64,000 bases of DNA, from the NCBI GenBank assembly GCA_022563195.1, contig JADFNV010000009.1:29910-93909 (forward strand), in the 5' to 3' direction. This DNA is from Pseudomonadota bacterium. Its GTDB lineage: Bacteria; Pseudomonadota; Gammaproteobacteria; Steroidobacterales; Woeseiaceae. Shown one piece after another: positions 36,201 through 44,080 of the stretch. Made by a program: the position numbers and the translations under genes. Within the stretch, counting starts at the first letter, position 1; every line of letters begins with the position of its first letter. The notes below the pieces were generated by a model. That model had not been told where the DNA came from. It worked only from the letters and a program-made list of their open reading frames with translations, and did no database searches.

Positions 36201-36674
36201 GTGTCCGAACGAGATCCGATTCGGGTATTCATTACTCATACCTTTGAGGAAAGTGAGGACTACTTGCGCGTTTTCGAATTTCTGGAGGGCGTAGACAGAT
36301 TCTTCTACCTCAATGTCAGTAAGCCCGAGAACATACCCTCCGCGGGTGGCGAGGAGGCCATCAAGGATGAACTGATCGCACAGATCAAGGCATCGGAATC
36401 CATCATTGTGCTGCCCCAGGTCTATGAGCAACGCAATGAGCTCGTGAGCTTTATGATGGACGTTGCAGACGCTAACGATATCAGCATCATTGCGATACGG
36501 CCATTTGGCGGCAAGACCGAAACCCCAGAGGCTGTTGCCGACCGGGCCAAGGTAACACTCGACTGGAACGCCCGGGAAATCGCTGACACTCTGACCTTCC
36601 TGGCGCGCGGCGAGACCACCCAGCGCTGGGAGGTGGTTGACTTTCCCGGGCTGGATTCAGACGAAAGTAATTAA
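36201..36674 (+). CDS. TIR-like (MTH538/ThsB-type) domain protein
   Basis: 157 aa, essentially one domain. The opening RVFITHTFEES, the alternating hydrophobic strand SIIVLPQVY, and the SIIAIRPFG and LDWNAREI blocks match the TIR-like family that includes Thoeris ThsB. The helix position that carries the catalytic Glu in ThsB (WVRYEI) reads LVSFMM here (Met85), suggesting loss or change of NADase/cyclase activity. GTG start with a perfect AGGAGG. No ThsA-type effector is adjacent. Confidence 0.75.
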   Translation: MSERDPIRVFITHTFEESEDYLRVFEFLEGVDRFFYLNVSKPENIPSAGGEEAIKDELIAQIKASESIIVLPQVYEQRNELVSFMMDVADANDISIIAIRPFGGKTETPEAVADRAKVTLDWNAREIADTLTFLARGETTQRWEVVDFPGLDSDESN

Positions 36675-36715
36675 TAAATAATAAGTTACATGATACATCT
36701 AATGTAAATAGTGAA

Positions 36716-37663
36716 ATGATGCCGCTGATCATCGCCCATCGTGGAGCCTCGGGATACCTGCCTGAACACACGCTGCCGGCCAAAGCAATGGCCCACGCGA
36801 TGGGGGCGGATTATATCGAACAAGATATTGTCGCAACACGAGACGACGAGCTTATCGTCCTGCACGATATTCTCCTGGACCGGGTCACCGATGTAGCGAC
36901 GAAGTTTCCAGAGCGGCGGCGCAACGATGGCCGCTACTATGCCCGGGATTTCGATCTTGTTGAGTTGCGCACGCTTAACGCGTGGGAGCGTATGAATGCG
37001 GACGGTTCGGCAGTTTATGCGCAACGATATCCTGCGCAGACGGGCCATTTTCGAGTTCATACACTCGCCGAAGAAATTGAACTCATTCAGAAACTCAATA
37101 ATGCGACCCACCGACAGACCGGAATATATCCGGAAATCAAACGACCGGCATGGCATCGCGAACAGGGCGTTGATATCGCGCCATTGCTACTAACGCAGCT
37201 CGCCCAGTATGGATACCGGAATCATGACGACCCGGTCTTCGTGCAATGCTTCGACGACGTCGAGCTGCGTTACCTCAGGGAAGATCTCGGCTGTACCCTG
37301 AAGCTCGTACAGCTCATCGGCGAAAAAGATTGGCAAGAGTCTGATACGGATTATCATTTTCTCAAGACGGCCGAAGGGCTCCAGCGTATCGCTGCAACAG
37401 CTGACGCAATCGGCCCCTGGCTTCCACATCTGTATTCGGTTGACTGTGATGGGGAGAATAATATTTCGACGCGGTTGACAAAGATGGCGCATGACCAGGG
37501 TCTGGCCGTTCATCCTTACACGTTCAGGTCCGATGACTTGCCGGCCGGATTCACGACTTTTGATGAACTTGTACTTTTTTTCGCGCTCAAACTTGGAGTC
37601 GATGGCTTGTTCACTGATTTTCCGGACACTGCGCGACAGATTCTTAAAGACGGCCGCGACTGA
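36716..37663 (+). CDS. glpQ: glycerophosphodiester phosphodiesterase
   Basis: 315 aa GDPD TIM barrel. Catalytic and metal residues are seen in IIAHRGASGYLPEHT, IEQDIVATRD and LIVLHD, and EIKRPAW later. GlpQ-type length but no signal peptide, so it is probably cytoplasmic. It hydrolyses glycerophosphodiesters to glycerol-3-phosphate plus an alcohol. It follows the TIR-like gene by about 40 bp of A/T-rich DNA, so co-transcription is possible. Confidence 0.92.
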   Translation: MMPLIIAHRGASGYLPEHTLPAKAMAHAMGADYIEQDIVATRDDELIVLHDILLDRVTDVATKFPERRRNDGRYYARDFDLVELRTLNAWERMNADGSAVYAQRYPAQTGHFRVHTLAEEIELIQKLNNATHRQTGIYPEIKRPAWHREQGVDIAPLLLTQLAQYGYRNHDDPVFVQCFDDVELRYLREDLGCTLKLVQLIGEKDWQESDTDYHFLKTAEGLQRIAATADAIGPWLPHLYSVDCDGENNISTRLTKMAHDQGLAVHPYTFRSDDLPAGFTTFDELVLFFALKLGVDGLFTDFPDTARQILKDGRD

Positions 37664-37684
37664 TTGTCGCTGCTGAGGAAGTAG

Positions 37685-38161
37685 ATGCTCAAGCCCGTCA
37701 ATTCTTGTGCAAAGTTAATGGCAGTAATTTGCCTTGTTGCTTTCGCCAATACATCGCTCGCCGCATCCGAGACCGAATTCGACCTGTCAGCCTATGAGGG
37801 CAGGGTTGTCATTCTCGATTTCTGGGCGTCCTGGTGCGTTCCTTGTCTCCGATCGTTTCCCTGGCTCAATTCGATGCACGACAAATATTCGAACGAGGGG
37901 CTGGTCATAATCGCGGTCAATCTGGACAACGACCGCGCGGCGGCGAAGCAATTTCTCGTCGAACATCCACCGAAATTCATTATTTATTATGACGAGGAAA
38001 AACAATTGGCGAGAGAATATGACGTACAGGCAATGCCGAGCTCATACCTGATCGGCCGGGACGGTACTATTCAATCGCACCACGTGGGGTTCAAGGTAAA
38101 ACGTCAGGACGAGTACGAGGCTGCAATCGTCGAGGCCCTGCAAGCTCCAGGAGTGGACTGA
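37685..38161 (+). CDS. TlpA/ResA-like thioredoxin, exported
   Basis: 158 aa. Signal peptide to about residue 27 (FANTSLAA), then a thioredoxin fold with DFWASWCVPC (Cys51, Cys54) and the cis-proline in AMPSSYLIG. TlpA-type proteins reduce disulfides in the periplasm, for example for cytochrome c or copper-site assembly. No cytochrome genes are nearby, so the partner is unknown. GAGGAA precedes the ATG. Confidence 0.9.
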   Translation: MLKPVNSCAKLMAVICLVAFANTSLAASETEFDLSAYEGRVVILDFWASWCVPCLRSFPWLNSMHDKYSNEGLVIIAVNLDNDRAAAKQFLVEHPPKFIIYYDEEKQLAREYDVQAMPSSYLIGRDGTIQSHHVGFKVKRQDEYEAAIVEALQAPGVD

Positions 38162-38330
38162 TCAGAGCCCAACTGATGCGAAAATTCTATAACTCATTGT
38201 TTAAATAAGTGAAGCAATGACTTCACAGCAGAAATAATATGTGACAAACGGCCGAATTGCACCATAGTTCGCGTTTCCGTATTGAGAACCCGGTCCTTTT
38301 CTCAAAGCCAAAAGTGCATAATCTACGGCA

Positions 38331-38870
38331 ATGTTTGTCGACCTTTCCCTGAATTCGATCTTGATGACGGCGGGTGCATTCCTGATAGGTTGGATATTGT
38401 CCGCGATTAGCTCGCGCTTTAGTGCCAAAAATCGTGCTAGCGCACGAGACCCTCGCGACGATCGAATTCGGTCGCTCGAGGCAGAATTGCGAGTCGCGCA
38501 GTCCAAAAATGAAAAAGCCACGGCACAGGCTGAACAGCTTGAGGACGAAATCAAGGAAGCCAACGTGGGAATGGAAAAGCGCGACAACGTCATTTCTCAC
38601 CAGCAATCAAAGCTCGATGGCGCCCAATCGGATCTGAAAGACTCCGTCATGAAGACGCGCGAGCTTCGCGTCGAGTTAACTGATCGCGCGACAGAGAACG
38701 TAAAGTCTGAGGCCAAACAGCGCGAATTGCAGACAGAGCTTGAGGTAGCCCAGGCATCAACGGACTTGCTCGCAACTGGAGTCCTCGACTATTCGCTCAC
38801 AACCGAGGGTGATGAATTCGACGATCGTAAAGTCAACAAAGGCAAGGACAGCCGGCGGGCCTCCAGTTGA
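38331..38870 (+). CDS. membrane-anchored coiled-coil protein, unknown
   Basis: 179 aa. One membrane helix at about 10-28 is followed by a basic linker (about 30-45) and a long charged coiled coil (about 45-145). The tail is polar and acidic. No enzymatic motif or known family is recognised. The codon use and heptad pattern support a real protein. It could be a cell-envelope or cytoskeletal organiser, but no function is proposed. Confidence 0.65.
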   Translation: MFVDLSLNSILMTAGAFLIGWILSAISSRFSAKNRASARDPRDDRIRSLEAELRVAQSKNEKATAQAEQLEDEIKEANVGMEKRDNVISHQQSKLDGAQSDLKDSVMKTRELRVELTDRATENVKSEAKQRELQTELEVAQASTDLLATGVLDYSLTTEGDEFDDRKVNKGKDSRRASS

Positions 38871-38998
38871 ACCGGCAGAAACCGCGCCTGCCATCGGCAG
38901 GCATATTCCAGCAATAAAAGACCCGAAACGGCACCTGGTCGCGATTTTCAGGCTAGAATAGGGCACTACACCTAAAACCAGTATAAAAACAGGGCCTT

Positions 38999-39547
38999 AT
39001 GATGAGCATCATCGATCTATGGTTACCCATCCTGGTATCTGCGCTCATTTGCTTCTTCGCCAGCTCGGCGATCTGGGTGGTTCTTAAGTGGCACAACAGC
39101 GACTACAAAAAGACGGATGACGAGGAAAGCGTTCGCGACGCGCTAAAGGGCGCCAAACCGGGCTTTTATGTACTGCCGTATTGCATCGATTATGCCGAAA
39201 TGAGCAAGCCAGAGGTGCAAGAGAAGTACTCAGACGGGCCGGTTGCCTACATCACGGTCGTTCCCAACGGCATGCCGGCGATGGCACCGAAGATGATCAG
39301 TATGGTCGTCTATTTCCTGTTTGTGTCGATTCTGTGTGCCTACATGGTTTCGCGCACGATCGCGCCGGGCGCAGATTACCTCGCCGTATTTCGTATCGCG
39401 GGCACGGTAGCGTTTATTGCGAATGGAATCGCCTTGATTCCCGAAAGCGTCTGGTTCGGCAGGCCGTGGTCGGTGACCGCCAAGAACCTCGGCGACGCGT
39501 TGATTTACGGCTTATTGACCGGTGGGGTGTTCGGCTGGCTGGTCTAA
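38999..39547 (+). CDS. predicted inner-membrane protein, unknown
   Basis: 182 aa with about four membrane segments: 8-28, 100-120, 128-148 and 160-180. A soluble loop (35-95) contains KPGFYVLPYCIDYAEMSKPEV. I recognise the pattern of a conserved hypothetical membrane protein but no function. AGGG lies just before the tandem ATGs at 38999 and 39002. It is seven bases from the next gene. Confidence 0.75.
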   Translation: MMSIIDLWLPILVSALICFFASSAIWVVLKWHNSDYKKTDDEESVRDALKGAKPGFYVLPYCIDYAEMSKPEVQEKYSDGPVAYITVVPNGMPAMAPKMISMVVYFLFVSILCAYMVSRTIAPGADYLAVFRIAGTVAFIANGIALIPESVWFGRPWSVTAKNLGDALIYGLLTGGVFGWLV

Positions 39548-39553
39548 GACCGT

Positions 39554-39883
39554 ATGATTCACATGCTGACCACGTTCAATCTCGCTCAGGGAGTCCAGCT
39601 GGAAGACTTCCGTGCCCTGTTGGAGGCCTTCACCCGGCTCATGTGTGGCAAGGACATGCTGCACGAGACCGGACCCGTAGGCAGGCGATTAAGGCACCCG
39701 ATCATGGATACCGACACGGCTAACCATCACGAATTTTTCTTCGAGATGACCTTTCGTGATCGTCAACAGTTTGATGCTGCAGTGAAATACATGCAGAAAC
39801 CATTAGGCGCGGACGCCGAGACTCACGAGCTGGTCTATGCAAAGGTGACAGACCCGGTCTTCAGCTGCTGGGAGGACGGGTAG
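39554..39883 (+). CDS. small ferredoxin-fold-like protein, unknown
   Basis: 109 aa soluble protein. Alternating strands and helices (MIHMLTTFNLAQG, FRALLEAFTRLM, HHEFFFEMTFRDRQQFDAAV) suggest a dimeric alpha+beta barrel like DUF6614/EthD-type proteins. No catalytic residue is evident. It follows the membrane protein closely and may be co-transcribed with it. Confidence 0.7.
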   Translation: MIHMLTTFNLAQGVQLEDFRALLEAFTRLMCGKDMLHETGPVGRRLRHPIMDTDTANHHEFFFEMTFRDRQQFDAAVKYMQKPLGADAETHELVYAKVTDPVFSCWEDG

Positions 39884-40303
39884 TCGCGATCCAGCGGAAG
39901 GGGTGCTGCGTGCTCAGCTGCGAGTGACACCCAATGATCGATTTAACATAATATACATTATACGCATATGTTTACGCTACTTCTGCGCCATTTACGTTGA
40001 CAAATACTTGCCTTACGCGAATTGTCATTAGAAGCGGGAAACACTGACGGCACAGCAATCGCCCGGTTTGTAAAAGCCGCACTCGACACCTTGACCCGCG
40101 GGTACACAATGACGGTTAAATCGCCAACGCACGCATTCACAAGCTTTGTGACGCTATAATCGCTACAAGGACTAAAATGCACTCCATTAAAGACGCACAT
40201 TGCTTCCGCTGCCGCAAACGAATTGATCAATACAATGATGACTGGATGGAAATCGGACAGAGAATTCGGTTCGACCCCTTTTTTTTGTTGAGATGATCCT
40301 GCT
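39884..40303. other. 420 bp region, one tiny ORF candidate
   Basis: The first half is A/T-rich (about 39940-39970) with no gene. A minus-strand open frame across it overlaps the next gene and looks like a shadow. The second half contains a TATAAT (40155-40160) and a 39-codon frame listed separately. Nothing else is supported. Confidence 0.5.
40177..40296 (+). CDS. possible 39-aa CxxC microprotein
   Basis: ATG with an AAGG six bases upstream and a TATAAT box at 40155-40160. The product is basic and holds one CFRC motif near residues 9-12, then ends after an eight-T run (DPFFLLR). No homologue is known to me. It could be chance. Confidence 0.22.
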   Translation: MHSIKDAHCFRCRKRIDQYNDDWMEIGQRIRFDPFFLLR

Positions 40304-40843
40304 ATGAAAAATATCTTTGTCGCAGCGATAGTAATGGTACTTGTCATGCCGAGTACTGTCCTGGCCGACGACGATACATCTCAGCTCGGGAGCGATACCC
40401 ACTATTACCTGGCAGTGAGTCAAGATCAGCGCAAAGCTTCACGGCTTCTTGCTTGGGAAGGCACTATCCAGGGGGGTATCACAGGTGTCATTCGCTGGTG
40501 GAATGACACAGCTGAAGCCGTATCACCGAATTACGTTACACGATGGGAGATCCTGGACTGCCCGTTGCCTGATCCGAGCTCCTGTCCGCACGATCCAGCT
40601 CTGACGATCATGGCCGGGTATAGCGCAGGTACGAATTTTGCGCCTGTCGATGGCATTACAAAGTGGCTGGGGCAAGGGCTTGTAACATTTGTCGATCCGA
40701 AATATCCGCAATATGCAAAGTGGTTCGGCCATCGAACCACGGAGGGTGGGTCGTATACGAAGCGGGATCGTACGGAAGGAGATGGAGTTTTCACAATTTA
40801 CGATACCCTGACAAAAACAGTTGTCCTCCCTGCTAGTCATTGA
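40304..40843 (+). CDS. secreted protein, unknown
   Basis: 179 aa with a signal peptide (cleavage near TVLADD). The mature domain has a WEGTIQGGITGVIRWW segment, a CPLPDPSSCP cysteine pair (likely disulfide), and a beta-rich C-terminal half with repeated GTT/KWFGHRTTEGGSY-type strands. Possibly a small periplasmic or extracellular beta-barrel-like domain. No family recognised. Its 3' end overlaps the convergent YceI-like gene by 11 bp. Confidence 0.7.
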   Translation: MKNIFVAAIVMVLVMPSTVLADDDTSQLGSDTHYYLAVSQDQRKASRLLAWEGTIQGGITGVIRWWNDTAEAVSPNYVTRWEILDCPLPDPSSCPHDPALTIMAGYSAGTNFAPVDGITKWLGQGLVTFVDPKYPQYAKWFGHRTTEGGSYTKRDRTEGDGVFTIYDTLTKTVVLPASH

Positions 40844-41501
40844 CCTGTATCCGTTGCGCGCGGATCTGATACTTGAAATTTATTTCGTCGGCGACACGCA
40901 GTGTTCCCAGAATTGCACTGAATGGTCGCATGCCCAAGTCACTGTGGCTGAGCTGAAAGGCACCCGTTGCCTCCAATACATCCTCGTCCAATTGCAAAGC
41001 CATTGGCACTCGCAATTCGACGACACGACCGAAAATCTCGATGCTTAATCCAAGCATGAATTCTGGCCCGTCACCGCTAGTCCCTGTTCCCGTCAGTTTG
41101 ACCGTCGGATACTGGCTGGCATTCAGCACCCGCTTACCGAGCATGTTGCTGCGTGTGCGGGCTATGTCATGATTCGATAGTTTGCTGGAAAATTCGTCTC
41201 CCTCGTCACGTCTGAGAATTGGGTCGTCAACGATCAATTCATGCACAGGAATTTCCAACTCAAAGCGTGATCGCTCAATGTCGGCGTGCACATAGATCAT
41301 GCCGGTAAGTTGTCCGACCGAAATTACGTGACTGTGTCCTAACCAGGAAAAAGCGCCAGCTCGATGCACCAGAATTCGAATATCAGAGCCATCGGCGTCG
41401 ACCTGGTACACGCTGATGTCTGAGCTGCCATTGTCCTGACCGCACACGACGCTGCTTGCAAGCAATAACACGACAGACAACAGTGAAACAAAACGATGCA
41501 T
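40833..41501 (-). CDS. YceI-like secreted lipocalin-fold protein
   Basis: 222 aa with the ATG at 41501. Signal peptide (cleavage near VVCGQ), then a YceI-type beta barrel: VHRAGAFSWLGHSHVI, a MLGKRVLNASQYPTVKLTG block, and a C-terminal HSDLGMRPFSAILGTLRV region. YceI proteins bind isoprenoid-like or amphiphilic ligands in the periplasm. GTG at 41516 would add five residues. Confidence 0.82.
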   Translation of the reverse strand: MHRFVSLLSVVLLLASSVVCGQDNGSSDISVYQVDADGSDIRILVHRAGAFSWLGHSHVISVGQLTGMIYVHADIERSRFELEIPVHELIVDDPILRRDEGDEFSSKLSNHDIARTRSNMLGKRVLNASQYPTVKLTGTGTSGDGPEFMLGLSIEIFGRVVELRVPMALQLDEDVLEATGAFQLSHSDLGMRPFSAILGTLRVADEINFKYQIRAQRIQVND

Positions 41502-41690
41502 GGACAAAGCGATCACGGGTAGTAGACGGCTCGGAGCCGGACGACAGCAACTAGACCATTCCGATCAATCGACGTCAAATCGGGACGCGCAGAGTTATTT
41601 ACAAGCCAATTCTTACTGGTGGCGAATAGCGGATTTGGGTAATGTCGGGAATCATGCTGCCCTGCCCACTACAGAAAATGACTCGCCGCA

Positions 41691-43487
41691 ATGGCTGACT
41701 TAAGCGAGCGCCCAAAAGCAAGCTCGCTGCAGCCGTTGCGCGCCCTGCTGCCTTACATTATTCCCTACAAAGGCACCCTGTTTCTGGCCGGCGCGGCACT
41801 GATACTCGCATCAGCGGCACAACTGACATTTCCGGTGGCGCTTCGATACCTGATCGATGGCGGCATGCTGACCGACAACGCGTCGAGCATCGATCGCTAC
41901 TTCCTCGGGCTCTTCATCGTCGCGATGGCCTTCGGCGTGTTTTCTGCATTTCGTTTCTACCTCGTGACCTGGTTGGGAGAACGAGTCGTTGCCGATCTGC
42001 GCAATGCCGTCTACCGACATATCATTCGGCTCGATCCAACATTCTTCGAAATTACCAAGACCGGTGAAGTGCTCTCGCGGCTGACGACGGACACGACCTT
42101 GATTCAATCAATCTCGGGCTCCGGTCTGTCTATCGCGTTGCGCTCGACGCTGAATTTGCTTGGCGCTATGGTGATGCTGGCTATCACCAGTCCCAGGTTG
42201 GCCGGCATGATTCTGCTGCTGGTGCCGTTGGTCATCGTGCCGATCATTCTTGTTGGGCGACGCGTGCGAGTGCTATCCAGAGTGAGTCAGGATCGGATTG
42301 CCGACACGAGTGGCATGGCCGGAGAAACGCTGAACGCCGTCTCTACCGTGCAGGCCTTTACGATGGAAGAACTGCAGAGCAAACGATACGGTGACGCCGT
42401 AAACGCGGCCTTCCAGATCGGTGTGCAGCGCATTCGGGTGCGTGCGCTGCTCACGGCGATCGCTGTCCTGTCTATTTTCGGTGCCATTACCTTCGTGCTG
42501 TGGATCGGAACCAAATCGGTCATGGCCGGCGACATGACGGGCGGCCAATTGGGGCAATTTCTGCTGTATGCCATCTTTGCCGCAGCCGCGGCGGCCGGCC
42601 TCAGCGAAATGTGGGGCGAGGTACAACGAGCGGCCGGCGCCATGGAACGACTGATCGAATTGCTGGACGCGAAGCCGTCAATCGTCGCGCCACAGAACCC
42701 GATTTCCCTGCCGCAGAAAAGCGAGGGTCGCGTCAGCTTCGAGAACGTCAGCTTTCGCTATCCCTCGAGACCAGAGACGCTCGCCGTTCACGCATTCGAT
42801 ATCCAGGTCGCCAGCGGCGAAACCCTCGCCATCGTCGGTCCGTCCGGCGCGGGCAAGAGCACGCTGTTTCAGCTGCTGCTGCGTTTTTATGACCCTGAAT
42901 CTGGTGTCGTCAAGGTGGATGGCGTGGATATCTCGCAGGCGGCACCCGAAGCCGTCAGGGCAAGAATCGGCCTCGTGCCGCAGGAGACGGTCATATTCGG
43001 CACCAGCGCGAGAGAAAATATTCGTTACGGTCGGCCCGATGCGAGCGATGCGGAGGTCGAAGCCGCTGGCCGCGCAGCGGAAGCCGACGGTTTCCTGCGT
43101 CAGCTTGTCGAGGGCTACGATACGTTTCTTGGCGAGCGAGGATCGCGGCTGTCGGGCGGGCAGCGACAACGCATCGCTATCGCGAGAGCCATTCTCAAAG
43201 ATCCACCCATCCTGCTGCTCGATGAGGCAACGAGTTCTCTCGATGCCGAGAGCGAACGACTTGTCAAAGAAGCATTGCAGCACTTGATGGTCGGTCGTAC
43301 GACCATCATCATTGCGCACCGACTGGCGACTGTCTTAAAAGCAGACCGTATTGTCGTTATGGATCACGGGGAAATCGTTGATGTCGGAACGCACGATGAA
43401 CTCGTGCAACGCGATTCCCTGTACAAACGCCTGGCCGAATTGCAATTTGGGGAGAATCACCGCCCCGCCACACATGCAGTGAAGTGA
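41691..43487 (+). CDS. MsbA-like ABC exporter (fused TM and ATPase)
   Basis: 598 aa half-transporter. Six membrane helices (about 20-320), then the nucleotide-binding domain with Walker A GPSGAGKST, signature LSGGQRQRIAIARA, and Walker B ILLLDEATSSLD. It belongs to the lipid/multidrug exporter group (MsbA, LmrA, BmrA) and would act as a homodimer. Substrate is unknown; lipid-linked cargo or drugs are possible. It converges with the DksA-like gene. Confidence 0.93.
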   Translation: MADLSERPKASSLQPLRALLPYIIPYKGTLFLAGAALILASAAQLTFPVALRYLIDGGMLTDNASSIDRYFLGLFIVAMAFGVFSAFRFYLVTWLGERVVADLRNAVYRHIIRLDPTFFEITKTGEVLSRLTTDTTLIQSISGSGLSIALRSTLNLLGAMVMLAITSPRLAGMILLLVPLVIVPIILVGRRVRVLSRVSQDRIADTSGMAGETLNAVSTVQAFTMEELQSKRYGDAVNAAFQIGVQRIRVRALLTAIAVLSIFGAITFVLWIGTKSVMAGDMTGGQLGQFLLYAIFAAAAAAGLSEMWGEVQRAAGAMERLIELLDAKPSIVAPQNPISLPQKSEGRVSFENVSFRYPSRPETLAVHAFDIQVASGETLAIVGPSGAGKSTLFQLLLRFYDPESGVVKVDGVDISQAAPEAVRARIGLVPQETVIFGTSARENIRYGRPDASDAEVEAAGRAAEADGFLRQLVEGYDTFLGERGSRLSGGQRQRIAIARAILKDPPILLLDEATSSLDAESERLVKEALQHLMVGRTTIIIAHRLATVLKADRIVVMDHGEIVDVGTHDELVQRDSLYKRLAELQFGENHRPATHAVK

Positions 43488-43501
43488 ATCGTGGACGTCA
43501 C

Positions 43502-43825
43502 TCAATGCTCCGCTTTCTCCGCGCATTCAATGCAGAGCACGGCCGTCGGATCGAACTCCAATCGCTTCGGGTTTATGGATTTCTCACAGGACTGACACTT
43601 GCCGAAGTCACTGTTTTCAAGCCGCTCAAGAGCCGCTGCAACTCGCCGCAACATGAACTGACGACGCTGGCCGAACGCCTGCGCCATCGCCTGAGCCTGC
43701 ATTGCGTCCATGCGCGTCAGGCGTCCTGAACGACCCTGATCCAGTTCCACGACTTCCGAAGCCTGGTCACCTGTATCAACCATGGTCTGCAGCTTGTCGC
43801 GAAGCTTGAGAAGCCGCTCACGCAT
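43502..43825 (-). CDS. TraR/DksA-family zinc-finger protein
   Basis: 107 aa from the ATG at 43825. A coiled coil (about 1-75) is followed by the C4 zinc finger (CQSC and CIEC). DksA-type proteins enter the RNA polymerase secondary channel. This one is shorter than DksA, like the stand-alone TraR/YbiI group, and some members are not ppGpp co-factors. The open frame extends to 43912 but that N-terminus is not family-like. Confidence 0.82.
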   Translation of the reverse strand: MRERLLKLRDKLQTMVDTGDQASEVVELDQGRSGRLTRMDAMQAQAMAQAFGQRRQFMLRRVAAALERLENSDFGKCQSCEKSINPKRLEFDPTAVLCIECAEKAEH

Positions 43826-43986
43826 GTCATCGGTGTTGATCAGGATGCTTGTCCCCGGTATCGGCTGGCTCCCCCTGTGCCGCCGCCCAGTATGACAGAA
43901 AATATCAAGCATCCTCTACGATAACGGCGGCACTGGCCATCATCGCGATTTATTCCCCAGCACTGGCCTGAATTCGCCCAAACCAC

Positions 43987-44023
43987 AATAGCCCCGCCTG
44001 GCAGACCGACAGGCTGGGCTATT
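43987..44023 (-). terminator. hairpin downstream of the M16 peptidase gene
   Basis: Arms AATAGCCCCGCCTG (43987-44000) and CAGGCTGGGCTATT (44010-44023) pair with one mismatch across a 9-nt loop. On the minus strand a G/T-rich run follows. It is the likely terminator of the peptidase transcript. Confidence 0.55.
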
Positions 44024-44037
44024 AAGATATTTTGAAA

Positions 44038-44080
44038 CAGTTAGTTAGTACTGATAGTTAATCTAAACTATCACTAACTG
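44038..44080 (-). repeat. bulged inverted repeat across the peptidase stop codon
   Basis: CAGTTAGT (44038-44045) plus GATAGTT (44053-44059) pairs with AACTATC (44066-44072) plus ACTAACTG (44073-44080), leaving a 7-nt bulge. It covers the TAG stop (44074-44076). Could form a second 3' RNA structure. Confidence 0.4.

Noticed and set aside
39958..40347. 129-aa minus-strand frame
   Set aside because: It runs across the start of the secreted-protein gene on the other strand and has no ribosome binding site or family match.
41500..41703. 67-aa plus-strand frame before the ABC exporter
   Set aside because: It overlaps the YceI-like start and the exporter start and has no homology or Shine-Dalgarno; most likely noise.
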